A stretch of DNA of 64,000 bases from Capitella teleta. Its lineage: Eukaryota > Annelida > Polychaeta > Capitellidae. Of the stretch, positions 34,501-44,472 are shown one piece after another. The position numbers were made by a program, and so were the translations under genes. Each line of letters opens with the position of its first letter. Position 1 is the first letter of the stretch. A model generated the notes under the pieces. It was not told where the DNA came from. It saw nothing but the letters and a program-made list of their open reading frames with translations, and made no database searches. The stretch spans positions 52,655-116,654 of the forward strand of contig KB309282.1 of the NCBI GenBank assembly GCA_000328365.1, given 5' to 3'.

Positions 34501-37147
34501 TTGCAACGCAGACACGAAGCAGAGGTCAACGCCCTGCGTGACCTCATTCCTGACCAGGTAACACGATTTTTCTCGTGATTATTGACTGATTGAAATTTTG
34601 CTTTGTGTTTCCACTTAGGATGAGAACGGTTTGAAGGAGTTGCGAGATGCCCAGAAGGTGGCAGTCAAAGAGGGCTGGTTGGAAAACTTGTCGGCCGCCA
34701 TTTTTGCTGAGGTCCCCAGCGAGGAAGAAGATGGAGATGACGTAGATGGAATGGTTGGAAATGCCGACGAGCACCAGATGGAAAAGGCAAGGGAAGAATT
34801 GCAGAATGAATTTGAACAGGAGAAGGAAAACATGGGGAAGAAATGTAGGAGCTGATTGCTGAATCATTATTGCTGATTGCCGATTTATTATTGCTGATTG
34901 CTGATTCCAGTGGAGTCGTCTGTGGAGAGTGTGGACGTTGATGCTGTCATGGCAGAGTTAGAGGTGCAGCAGAGGGCGAAACTTCAGGTGCGGTATTTTG
35001 GCCGCGATTGATTCGTGCGTTAAGAGATGCAAGCAGGCACTGGAGGCGGCCCAGCATAGGCAGAAGCGCGATCGCCTGGAAGCGAAACGAGAAGCTAAAT
35101 TTAACTGTGATTATGAGAAGAATGCTGCTGCAGAATTGCTGAAAATGGCTTCGAAGCAGCAGTCGAGTCTTGAGATGCAAGTCAGCTCTGAGCAGCAACG
35201 GCTGGGGGATTTGGTGAGGACATCTCGGAAGATGAGGAAATGTTCATTCTCCGTTTCTTATCACAGATGCAGCAGAAGTTGGAAGCCAGACGACAAGCAC
35301 GTTTGGAGAAGAAACGTGAGGAAGAAAGTAGGTCAACTGAGGATGAAAGTAGGTCAGAGGGTGGAGATACAGAGAGCGTAGGAACATCACGACCCAGTAC
35401 CACTGACACTGTACCTGTTAGTTTTCTCATTGCAAAGATCTTTTAATCTGTCACTCCCTTTGCAGTCCTCCTTGAGGATGTCCAAGAGAGAGAAGACAGT
35501 CGTGGATGTCAGTCTCTCAGATGACCAGAAGAATGAAATGTACATGAAGCTGGTCAGAGAGCAAACCGTCATCAATCGACGTTTGAGTTTGGAACACAGG
35601 AGACACGAGGACCTGGTCAGCGCTACTTCTCTTCTTCTCTTCTTCTCTTCTTCTCTTCTTCTCAGTTGTGATTCTGCTTTTTCTGTAGTTGATGAAACGT
35701 TTACAAGATATGAAAGATCGTAAGATGTCTGAAGCAACCGCTCTGATCGCTCTGGGAGAACGACAGAGGACGACCGTTGAGAAGCAGCGCAAGGTTAGTT
35801 CTCACGTCTTACACCAGGTGGCGCCATTGCGTTCATTTCAAACACAGTCAGAGCAAGAGAAACAGCTGACTGCCACCAAGGAACGAGTCGCCAGGATTCG
35901 CTATGAGAAGACAATGACCATGAAGGAAAACAGCAACAAGAGCGCTCAGAAATTCCAGAACTTGCTCGACTCATCTGATACCAAAGATTTGAACCCGGAT
36001 GACAAGATGGCTTTGGCAGCTAAGAAATTGGAAGAAAAGTTTCGTCAAGAACACGCCAGTCCCCGAGTCAGTGTGAGTGCAGTTTCCTTGCTTCTCACCT
36101 GTGTTTGTGGTAGAGGAGTGACTTCAGTGCTGTCGTAGAATTAAAAGTTTTGAAATTTCTTCCTTTTTGATCTGAGATGCTCAATTGTGATGATTCATTT
36201 TTTTCAGTTCATGGTGAGCTTTCATTACCAGTGTTTTCACTGCATATTTCTGTGTTGTTCTCTGCCTGCGTGTGTCACTTGCTATTCTGTATACATGAGG
36301 ATTAAAGGGAGTGTGTGCTGAGGTGGGATAGGGAAGGTCAAAGGTCATGGCAATTAATATAGCCAAAGTGGGACTCACGTACGTAACGTATACATTATGC
36401 ACTCTCAGTTATTTATATTTCATGTTATTTTATGGATTAATGTTGACTTTTCTCTTCTTTTAGTCAATTGATGAAGAATGAGGTAACCATGGTGACCATG
36501 TCTCGCTTTGTCATATAATTCAGCCCTGCAGTTTCAGAGTTATTTGTCAGTTTTTTCACTGATGAAATTTCGTGCTGTATATAAATATTCCGCTTCTTTG
36601 GATGATTAACTCTGACTTAAGATTTGTGAGAAGGATGTGTTGCAATGAACGCTGCTCAAGGTCATTCTTGATTTGCTGTATTCTGCACCATTGAGATGAA
36701 ATATTAGACGTTTTTCATGTACGGTTATCAAGATTGATGCTTGATTTCAGGATTTTAAAAATAACATGCTGATAAATATATTCTTACCTGAACAAAATTA
36801 TATCAGATATTTATTCCATTTCTATTTCATTCCTATTTCTTTCAAGCAGAAAAGAAAGTAACAAATATTTCTGAGTTGTATTTATTCAGTGATCGGTGAA
36901 GCGTTGTACATAACACTTGCAGAGATCAGATCAGAGTTAGTTGTGGTTTGTTGCCTTCCATTCTGCAAAGATGAACATTCTACTGACTCCACGTATAATG
37001 TCTTGCTATAATTGTTGATTCTTCTGATTTCAGGCGACGCTGGAGGAAAAAGAGGCGGCGGCTGAAGGATCGTCCGAAACGGATAAACTGAAATTCCTGA
37101 ACCAGAAACGAGAACAGAGAAAGAAGGCAAGAGCAGCCAAGAAATGA
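25599..37147 (+). CDS. Giant repeat protein with EF-hand-like start, 48 exons
   Basis: I traced 48 exons joined in consistent phase, about 2,690 residues, from ATG 25599 to TGA 37145-37147. Most introns are 44-61 bp. Exceptions are one of 88, one of 116, a few of 62-73, and the last at about 960. Residues 1-190 hold two degenerate EF-hand-like loops (DAGRKGHVSIKQ, DQTGNNRLPVND). The rest is highly charged, Glu/Lys/Arg/Gln-rich helix forming long repeats of 403-418 residues. Repeat starts lie near 26521, 28138, 29770, 31407 and 32960, and a diverged partial sixth begins near 34780. Each unit has a W-x2-NVA-like motif, LExKYDxLxDKLL, a QW-x2-LSE-x-ER helix, an ESRxDYExRxKERLE helix and a YxxEKDALxARL helix. 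There is no signal peptide, membrane span or catalytic motif. It is probably a cytoskeletal or scaffold coiled-coil protein; the family is not recognised. Confidence 0.85.
26521..28137 (+). repeat. Giant protein, long repeat unit 1
   Basis: Begins LMEALNQKYTLLRKALFIDM followed by a W-x2-MSPEEQ helix. About 418 codons separate it from the equivalent point of unit 2. It is preceded by the RWHNEGVEAMLL version of the Trp motif. Confidence 0.7.
28138..29769 (+). repeat. Giant protein, long repeat unit 2
   Basis: Begins DALDLKFRALRGLLL, contains SLMGEDKAEFIKRIAKVLAL and LLADLQQRYYAEQDCLIGQL, and is preceded by HWDNVATVLL. It is the most diverged of the complete units in its first part. Confidence 0.7.
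29770..31406 (+). repeat. Giant protein, long repeat unit 3
   Basis: Begins ALEDKYDALKDKLLLDSLMK and continues with LRELMGDSRADYERRLKERL and LQKRFEKEKDALLARL. Unit length is about 403 codons. It is preceded by HWESADNVVRVL. Confidence 0.85.
31407..32959 (+). repeat. Giant protein, long repeat unit 4
   Basis: Begins ALEAKYDTLNDKLITQALLN and continues with SKMMGESREDYEKRMKERLE and LQQNYNKEKDELMARL, about 406 codons. Two of its phase-1 introns fall at the same protein positions as in unit 3 (before GES/GEG and before the acidic linker). Confidence 0.85.
31470..31517 (+). other. GC-AG intron in the giant gene
   Basis: The exon end AACCAG is followed by GCAAGT rather than GT. The acceptor CCTTTAG and the reading phase fit unit 4, and the same helix is continuous in the other units. 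GC-AG introns are a known minor class of U2 introns. Confidence 0.7.
32960..34780 (+). repeat. Giant protein, long repeat unit 5
   Basis: Begins ALEKKYDTLRDKLLADALMQ and continues with LGESQSEQKRRLAERLERKR and LQHHYDDEKEALLALL. It is preceded by RWLDNVALALM, the clearest form of the Trp motif. It lacks one intron present in units 3 and 4. Confidence 0.85.
36073..37033 (+). other. Last, long intron of the giant gene with candidate alternative exons
   Basis: At about 960 bp it is far longer than the other introns. It contains TTTTTTCAG-TTCATG-GTGAGC (a possible 6-nt in-frame exon at 36208-36213) and CTTCTTTTAG followed by TCAATTGATGAAGAATGA (36464-36481), which would end the protein early as SIDEE. 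Confidence 0.5.
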
Positions 37148-38780
37148 AAACATCTTTAATTTGGTTCTAGAATTTCAATTTGTTTTTCCTTGTAAGATTT
37201 CTCTCGAGTCCTTCAGTATTATTTCTGAGCTTCCAGAAATTTGGATATTTGTGGAGTGATTTTGTATCGATTGCTGGTTTCAATTTTACAAAATTGCTCC
37301 TCGTCTAACACCGTCCAGAGATTTTGTTTCTCCGTTTATTTTGTTTTATGCATTCTTGCCTTTTCCAAGTGACATCTAATGCATCTTTTGCACCTCATCT
37401 TATATATTTATTCCCCTGGGTTTCTTAATTTAGGGGTGTATGTACCCATGTTATGTTATTACATAATTTCTGTGACATCTATTGTTTTGATATAAATTTT
37501 GCTTTTCTTTTTTTGGGTGTATTTCGTAGATACATAATGTGTTAGATTTTATTCTAAATCTTCAATTTAATACTTTATAATTTTTTGTCAAATTTTTAAA
37601 TTATCATTTTGTTTGATTCACTAAAAATATTATGTTGCACAACCAGATTTCCTTACAATATAAATGATTTAATAAATGCTTTTCACAAGTTTGTAAGTTT
37701 TTTTATTACATGAACTGTAATTAAATATTGTGTTCCAGTTACCTATCGGCAAACATGAGCATGAAATCTTAATTATTATATTTTCGTTTTAATTTCTTCA
37801 CTGAACAGGATGCCAGCATTGATCATCAAAACTAACGCCATGCATAATTCTGGCATCATTTTAATTGACTTGAATTTTTTATAAAATACGACGAAATTGA
37901 ATATTCTTGCCCGTATGATATTATGCGCCTGCATGGGCTCATAGGGTGAAGTGTTATAATTGGGGATTGCGCAAAAATCTATTTTATTTGCTGGGCTAAT
38001 TAAATATTCACTCGCTATTTGGAGACCATTCTTGGTATTAAAATATTTACTCGACGGGTATAATTTTTGTATTTGCCGTTGGCGAGTAGTTGACTCCTAT
38101 TTCGAGCCCTGCATGTACCCATATTAAACGTTTGAAACGACCCCCGATCAACGCTTTCCTCGTTAATATACTTCATAATTATTAATCACTACATGCCAAA
38201 CAGATGAATAGTTTGCATAGTAGAAAAACCTAAATGGCTTCGGGTGACAGCTCAATGATAGATTCTAGTACTCTGGATGAGTATTTATGCTTCAATGCTC
38301 GGGATTATATTTACAGTGTACGTCGTCAGCAGGAAGAGCGTTGCATTAAAACGATGACATACATACATGTATAGCAGACATCAAGAGCTGAGCATTGGGC
38401 GCGTACCTCCCCCGTCAAAGCTATACATGCGATTAAGTAATCCCTGATATCATTTTAAACGACCTCCTGTAGTCTAAGTCATAGTCTGCGCATTTCCTAA
38501 TCATGGTTGTTGATTATGTACAATGTAATCTTCGGCTCATGCAGTTGGGGAAAATCCATCCTGCGCTGACCAGGAATTCGCATCTTGGTGAAATCGACAA
38601 GCGGCAGGTTGTCACGTGCGTTGCCTTTTGAACTTTTTGAAACACGAACGTAAGCAACTTTCGCTCGCCTTTTCAGACATTGCGTGACAATAATGATGTC
38701 CGTTTCATCGAATGACACATGCAGAGACCACAGACTACCATTCCCTTAATTAGATCGTGAACTCGTAGAATTGCGCTTTC
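37148..38780. other. 3' UTR and intergenic sequence
   Basis: After the probable 3' UTR (to about 37700) no gene is supported. Around 38500-38650 the sequence resembles a segment inside the hAT-type element (near 12690-12800), so this part is a dispersed repeat. Confidence 0.45.
37671..37676 (+). promoter_or_regulatory. Candidate polyadenylation signal of the giant gene
   Basis: AATAAA about 525 bases after the stop codon, followed by a T-rich stretch, in an AT-rich region that looks like 3' UTR. Confidence 0.45.
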
Positions 38781-39216
38781 ATTTCAGGCAACAAAGTATG
38801 ATTAACAAGGACCAAAATGTTAACAGATGCTCAAGTGAAAACAACTCGGTATAACTTCAAAATAGACACCACGAAATTATTCTCAGCATCAACAAGCATC
38901 AAGAAGCACAGATTGAAAAGCATCTTGAGGCGTCAGGATTCAATGAAATGCACGTAGTGTTTGATTCTCCAAACACAATTCTCTGAAACTTCTTACTCGT
39001 CAACTACATATTAGTGATATTACCAGAGGGCATTATATTGTGAATTATGCCGTGTGTGACCGGACCTCGTTAACAAATGTTTTAATGAAGAAATGTCTCT
39101 CACCCCCACTAAGAGTGATCTCACCAAATACCTTGCTCATGGAATCATTGATGCAGTTAACGAATCAGTTATTATAGCATTCGACGACCTGGTTATCGGA
39201 GATGACGATCTCTGAG

Positions 39217-39233
39217 ATGAACCCCTATCGAGT
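39217..39233. repeat. Left target-site duplication of SINE copy 2
   Basis: ATGAACCCCTATCGAGT, matching 39542-39558 at 16 of 17 bases. Confidence 0.85.
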
Positions 39234-39541
39234 GATGCGTGATGCGTGATGGGGCTTTACGGCTCCACCCAACCCATTCGGGTGATAAGGCGCCAGAACA
39301 GAAGGCCCGGGACCGGGGTTTCCCCCTGCTCTTATCGATAAATCCCAAGGGTTCTTTATCCTGCATACCACCAAAGACAGTAGTACACAGCGCCCGGCCT
39401 TGTTACGCAATTGAGCAGCACTGCAGAGTCACCGAAGAATTACAATTATAAAAATCATAATTCACAATCATAACGCCTGATCGGGTCTCGAACCCGGGAC
39501 CTCGACCCCCACGGTCGGCATAGGATTGTAGTCAGTCGGTT
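39234..39541 (-). mobile_element. tRNA-derived SINE, copy 2, 5'-shortened
   Basis: Closely similar to the SINE at 3907-4232 over its whole body and B box (GGTTCGAGACC on the minus strand). It stops before the A box on the 39541 side, as expected for incomplete reverse transcription. Its tail is three copies of CGCATCA-like sequence rather than (CACT)n, so tails differ between copies. A 17-bp target duplication with one mismatch indicates fairly recent insertion into the older repeat around it. Confidence 0.9.
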
Positions 39542-39558
39542 ATGAACCCCTATCAAGT
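39542..39558. repeat. Right target-site duplication of SINE copy 2
   Basis: ATGAACCCCTATCAAGT, paired with 39217-39233. Confidence 0.85.
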
Positions 39559-40325
39559 AACCAGGAAGATGCACACACGAAGATAATGAATTACATGCTG
39601 TTTATACTGCACAGAGAGCTTCTGACATCAAAATACGATCTGTAGATACCAATGTTTCAGTATTGTCTTTTCATAGGCACCCGATGCGCCCAGCGACCAC
39701 CTACATGGAATCTGAGGCCGGTTCCAACAAACGAACAATTTCCATCAAATAAATAGGAGTAAGGAAGTGCGTGAAAATTCCCTTTGTCTTGCTCCGATGA
39801 AGTCAAATCGGCCTTCACAAGGCTGGGCATAGTTCATGAATTGCCCCTCTGGGTTGAAAGGGCTCCCGAAAATTACACGTACGAGTTGTATGCACCGAAG
39901 ACTTCCCGCACTGAATTGAGCGACTTGAAGTGATTGTGTAACAAAAAATATTTTAACGTAATGTGTTGCTGTTAGATGCATTTGAAAGTGGAAACTGTTC
40001 TGCGACAGTATGGCAGTATTGTGAGCGAACACAACCAGGCAATGATTTGGCAGAACGGTATCGTTCGGCAACCAATGAGATACGACCACCAACATCATCT
40101 GGATGGCCGTGACCTCTCGCCTATACCCACGGCAGGTCCACCGGCACCAAGGGCAGTCTTGGAAATGATCTCTGTGATAAGAGCTGCGATAAGTTCGAGA
40201 CTCGGTGCTTTTGTCGCCAGCATGGACAGAAGTGCACTGAAATGTGCAGGTGTGCCGCAGATGATTCCGACTCGCAACAAGTTGTGTGCTTTAATTGCTA
40301 CACCATCATCTTCTTCCAGTTAGCA

Positions 40326-43300
40326 TTTGTACACTGAAAGGAAAAGTGTACGGTCGAGAAGACGAAGGCAAAGGTGAGTCACATCTGGGGCACGCAAAAC
40401 ATACTGTTATACACTTATATATTAATCATACTGTGCAATCAAATTGCATAAAACCTGCACTGGTTTGATCTTGGATCTGGGGACCTGTTGTTGGCTGTCA
40501 TGCCGGAGGTCTATAACAGAAGAATGACTTAGCAGTAGTCGATGATGTTTATTGTTTTGCTTGCTATTATTGGAAGAAATATGTTATGGCTGCTGCGCTT
40601 GTAATAGTCTACAGATATTCTCAGAAAAAAAATCGATACATTGCGATAGCTAGACTTATTGAATGACACGCGCATGAATTTGATAGAATTGAAATATATC
40701 TCGAAATATACAATTGGATTGTTGTGGTATATATCTTTACTTCTTATTATTTCTTATTGTATATTTATAGATAATATTTTTTGATATGCATCATACATCT
40801 ATTTTAAAACTCATATTGAATTTGGACAAAACATTCATTGACTGGCTTAGTCAAATATTGTGGAGGATCTTTAATATTATTGTCTAAAATATGTATTGTC
40901 ATCTCCCAGAACAACAGACGCAATATAAACCAGATTGCGTAATCCATCTTCCATTATCGATTTAACACAACAGCCAGTAAATGATGCGAATATTTCCATA
41001 GCAACGGAACGTCTCTGCAATCGAGAAGTCTTCCTTCGTCGATCGCCAGAATATTAATTATTCCATCTAATTTTCATCCTCTCTACCATCACTTCTCGCA
41101 TGAGAAGTTTTTGTTATACTGACAAATCAAAATTTCATGCCAATCGAGCAATATCACGATTCACTCCCGAAGAAAGGGCACTGCAACACAAGATGCACAG
41201 TGTTAAAAATGCTAAAAATGAAAACTGAAACTGCATTTTTGCGGTATTTGTGCTTGGGCTATCAAATACGCATGCTTATGCGACATATCGTTTGCAATAT
41301 ACGGCTCGCAGATCCCTATATGAAAAATTCACTTTTTACCAACAATAATAATTGTTACAATAAATAGCCTTCTAATTTTGACATGCATACACCACAGAAC
41401 ATTCATACTTATCAAATCGTACCTCTCTAGTTGTAGACTCCTCTACAAACAATCCGTTTTCAACTTTTTCCGGGACACCACCTGATTCCGCGGAAGGCTT
41501 GAAATTTCAATCCAAGTGTCGCGCTGCAGGCGGATGTTTACATTCTGAGACATTCTCGGCTGCCAACATTTTCCATAGTAAAAGTATGACCTTGTGGTAT
41601 CGAAATGGTTTATCGATAAATCTAAGACCCTGATCGGTTGCTGTGGCCCCTGCAACTATTAACCAGAAGCAGAGTGGCTGTTATGTTTGGTGGATTATTT
41701 GAGGGAAATTTGTTTGGTAAAATACGGGCCTAAAATAAAATTAGTGTGGACTTATCACACGGGTCTCAGACCTTATAATAGCCATATTATGGCTAATCCG
41801 CAGGCGGTCGGGATCAGACATAGGATGTAGGGCTAGCTTAACCATAACAACAAGAATGGACTCGGATTCTCTTCCTGTATAGAAGAAAGCCAATGTCAGT
41901 AGTCATAAATTGAGTATACTGTTATAGTACACTATAGACATAGGTATGAATTGACTGTGTTGTCATTTATTAATGGTATTAATAAAAATTAATAAAAATT
42001 AATAAAATTATGGTATTAATGGTATTGCGCGAATGTGAATAAGTCACTGAAGAAAACTGCCTAGTCACAAAACAGCCGACAGTATTACATAACAGTAAAC
42101 TTTGATAACTAGTTCAAGTATTGACCGAAGATAAAACTAATCTGTTAGATAGAAAACATATTATAGACTTCGCCATGGAATGATGATACAGACGGAATAA
42201 ATCAATAAACTACAAGCAAATATACAATAATTACATCATCAGTATTATTGATAACTACATGTAATAATATACATCATGATGAATGGGATTGGGTGTTGTA
42301 AAAGGTTCTCTCCAATCACCAATATAGGCCTACTACATATTGGTTGCCGAATCGCTACAAGTTTAATACGGAACACGGATGGATAGCAGTTGCGTATTTG
42401 CTATGAACCCCAGCACTACCATCGCCATTGTGCGGCTACTGAGTAACATTACACGTATTTTTGCACCTGAACTAATTAATTATGAGGACCATTCACAGGA
42501 TGAAGAATGTCAATGGTGCATCAATTGACCACGTCACTTGTGACCACTTTTCCGCTCTTTTAAAACCACCTATAAGACCATCCTCAAAAAAAATATTATT
42601 AGAAAGTATATGATAAAACTGTGAAGTTTTAAACCTTTGGTGTGTTATTATCAGATTGTTACAATTCAATACTTTGAACAGGGAAAAAAAATCCTAATTG
42701 CAGCATATTGCGTTGAATGATAAGAACACTTCACTTTTAAGTATATATTACGATCACATGGTTATAATATTATTATATTATTATGATGACTCACGTTTAA
42801 AATTTATCAGCCACTTAAAATGTTTTAAGGTAAATCCCTAGCGTAGCTCACAACATACAAAATGCACAATCTATGAGCAATATCAAGGAACAGTACCTTG
42901 AACTAATGTTAGTGCTGGCTTGTTGAGTAGGCCTATGTGAGGAAAAAAAAACCCTGCTGGTGCGCAGCGCAGTTTAAGGACCGTGGTTATTGCATAGGAT
43001 TGGAAATTTAAAATGCTTTGATATATAGTCAGCCGCCCAAGTACTAGTCTATTATATGGGTCCTGCATAAGTCTTTAAATTTACAGCATGTCATGAGGTG
43101 TTTCTTATAACCGCGGAACTCTGAAGCCGAATGTGGGTCATATAATGTGAAGATGGGTAGAACAGCAGTCGGTATTTTGTGTCCTGGAAGCTTGTGGAGA
43201 TTTTGATTATTCGGACGTCTTATCTCTCCAGACAAGCCGCACTCAATAACGATCGTCATAGTACGTGGAAGATTATCTGCAAATCTGGGTGAGCATTGTA

Positions 43301-43373
43301 TATATAAATTGCCCAGACCATCACTTTCAGTATTCTGTGAGTTGCTCATCGCGATTAAGTTTATATTAATAGT
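40326..43373. other. Intergenic, nothing firmly recognised
   Basis: AT-rich, with stops in all frames and a short direct repeat of TTAATAAAAA near 41980-42010. It should hold the upstream regulatory region of the Rab gene, but I cannot point to a specific site. Confidence 0.45.
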
Positions 43374-44415
43374 TTGAATTCAACATTTCCCATCTTCCAG
43401 ATGCAAGTCGTTCCACCAGTTTTTGCTTGCCACACGACGTGTTGCCATAGCAACAACAAATCCAGACTCCGGCATATCGAAGAACTCAACGGACTCGCAA
43501 TCCACGGAGTGACCACGGGGGCCCTCCAAGCTAAAGGCCGCGCCAAACGCCGGCTGACGGCTGACCAACTGACCTGGACGGCGTCTGATGACAAGGAAAA
43601 CAACATCAAACGTCCTCTTCACATTCCGCCCACCTGTCGAAGAACCACCTGCCTCTCACCTGCAAGCCAGCAATCGCCGACCGAGGAAGAGATTTTAGAC
43701 TTCATCAAATCTAAAACTAAGAATATGGATCGAACTTTTAAGTTGCTGACCATTGGTGATCCTGGTGTTGGGAAAACATCTCTCGTTCAGCGATATGTGC
43801 ATGGGTACTACACCAAAGACTACAAAGCAACATTAGGAGGTACGTTCACATTTTAATCATTCCTTTGGCTTCACTCGTGGTAATAATATTGATAATGGTA
43901 ACCATGCATTATTAGGTAATCTTTTTGTTTTGGGCTTGGGTAGGTTAAGATATCATTTCTATACTTAACCTACCCAAGTCCATAATCTAGGCTATGGGTG
44001 ATTGACCTACTTTAGTTAATCGACAAATATACAGAATGATTAAACTCATGTACGTATAATAATGTAGAGAACAAAAACGTCATTCTGAGATTATGACCCA
44101 CATGTGCCTAGAATCTATAACAATGTCATTAGTATTAATATTGTGTATGTAAACATGTCACATGCACACGGTGACCGGCTAGACTAACAAAGCCGCGTGT
44201 GCTTCAATGTGCACGCATGGTGGCGCACGAGTTATGTAATCCCTCTTAACATAATTCGGATGATCACAGATAGAGAGGCAGGTCACAATAGCTTTATACA
44301 TATATATTACACCGACGAATTTCAGGCATCGGATATTATGAATGTAGAAATGATCCGGACATTAATGGTTACGTGAAATATAGTTTAGTTCATCTTAACG
44401 CAGCAAAATTATGTG

Positions 44416-44472
<57 letters not shown>

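Larger units (their letters stand above)
38780..40325 (+). mobile_element. Decayed transposon-associated protein family (EEADTK / Cys-rich type)
   Basis: Pieces in several frames match a protein family that, from memory, is common in repeats of corals and sponges. They are KSDLTKYLAHGIIDAV (about 39110-39160), an EDAHTKIM segment after the SINE (about 39565), ASDIKIRSVDTNVSVLS (about 39620), APRAVLEMIS (about 40145) and a Cys-rich tail (CDKSC...RCFCRQHG...CTEMCRC, about 40165-40245). The copy is broken many times and is interrupted by a SINE. The element class is uncertain. Confidence 0.55.
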
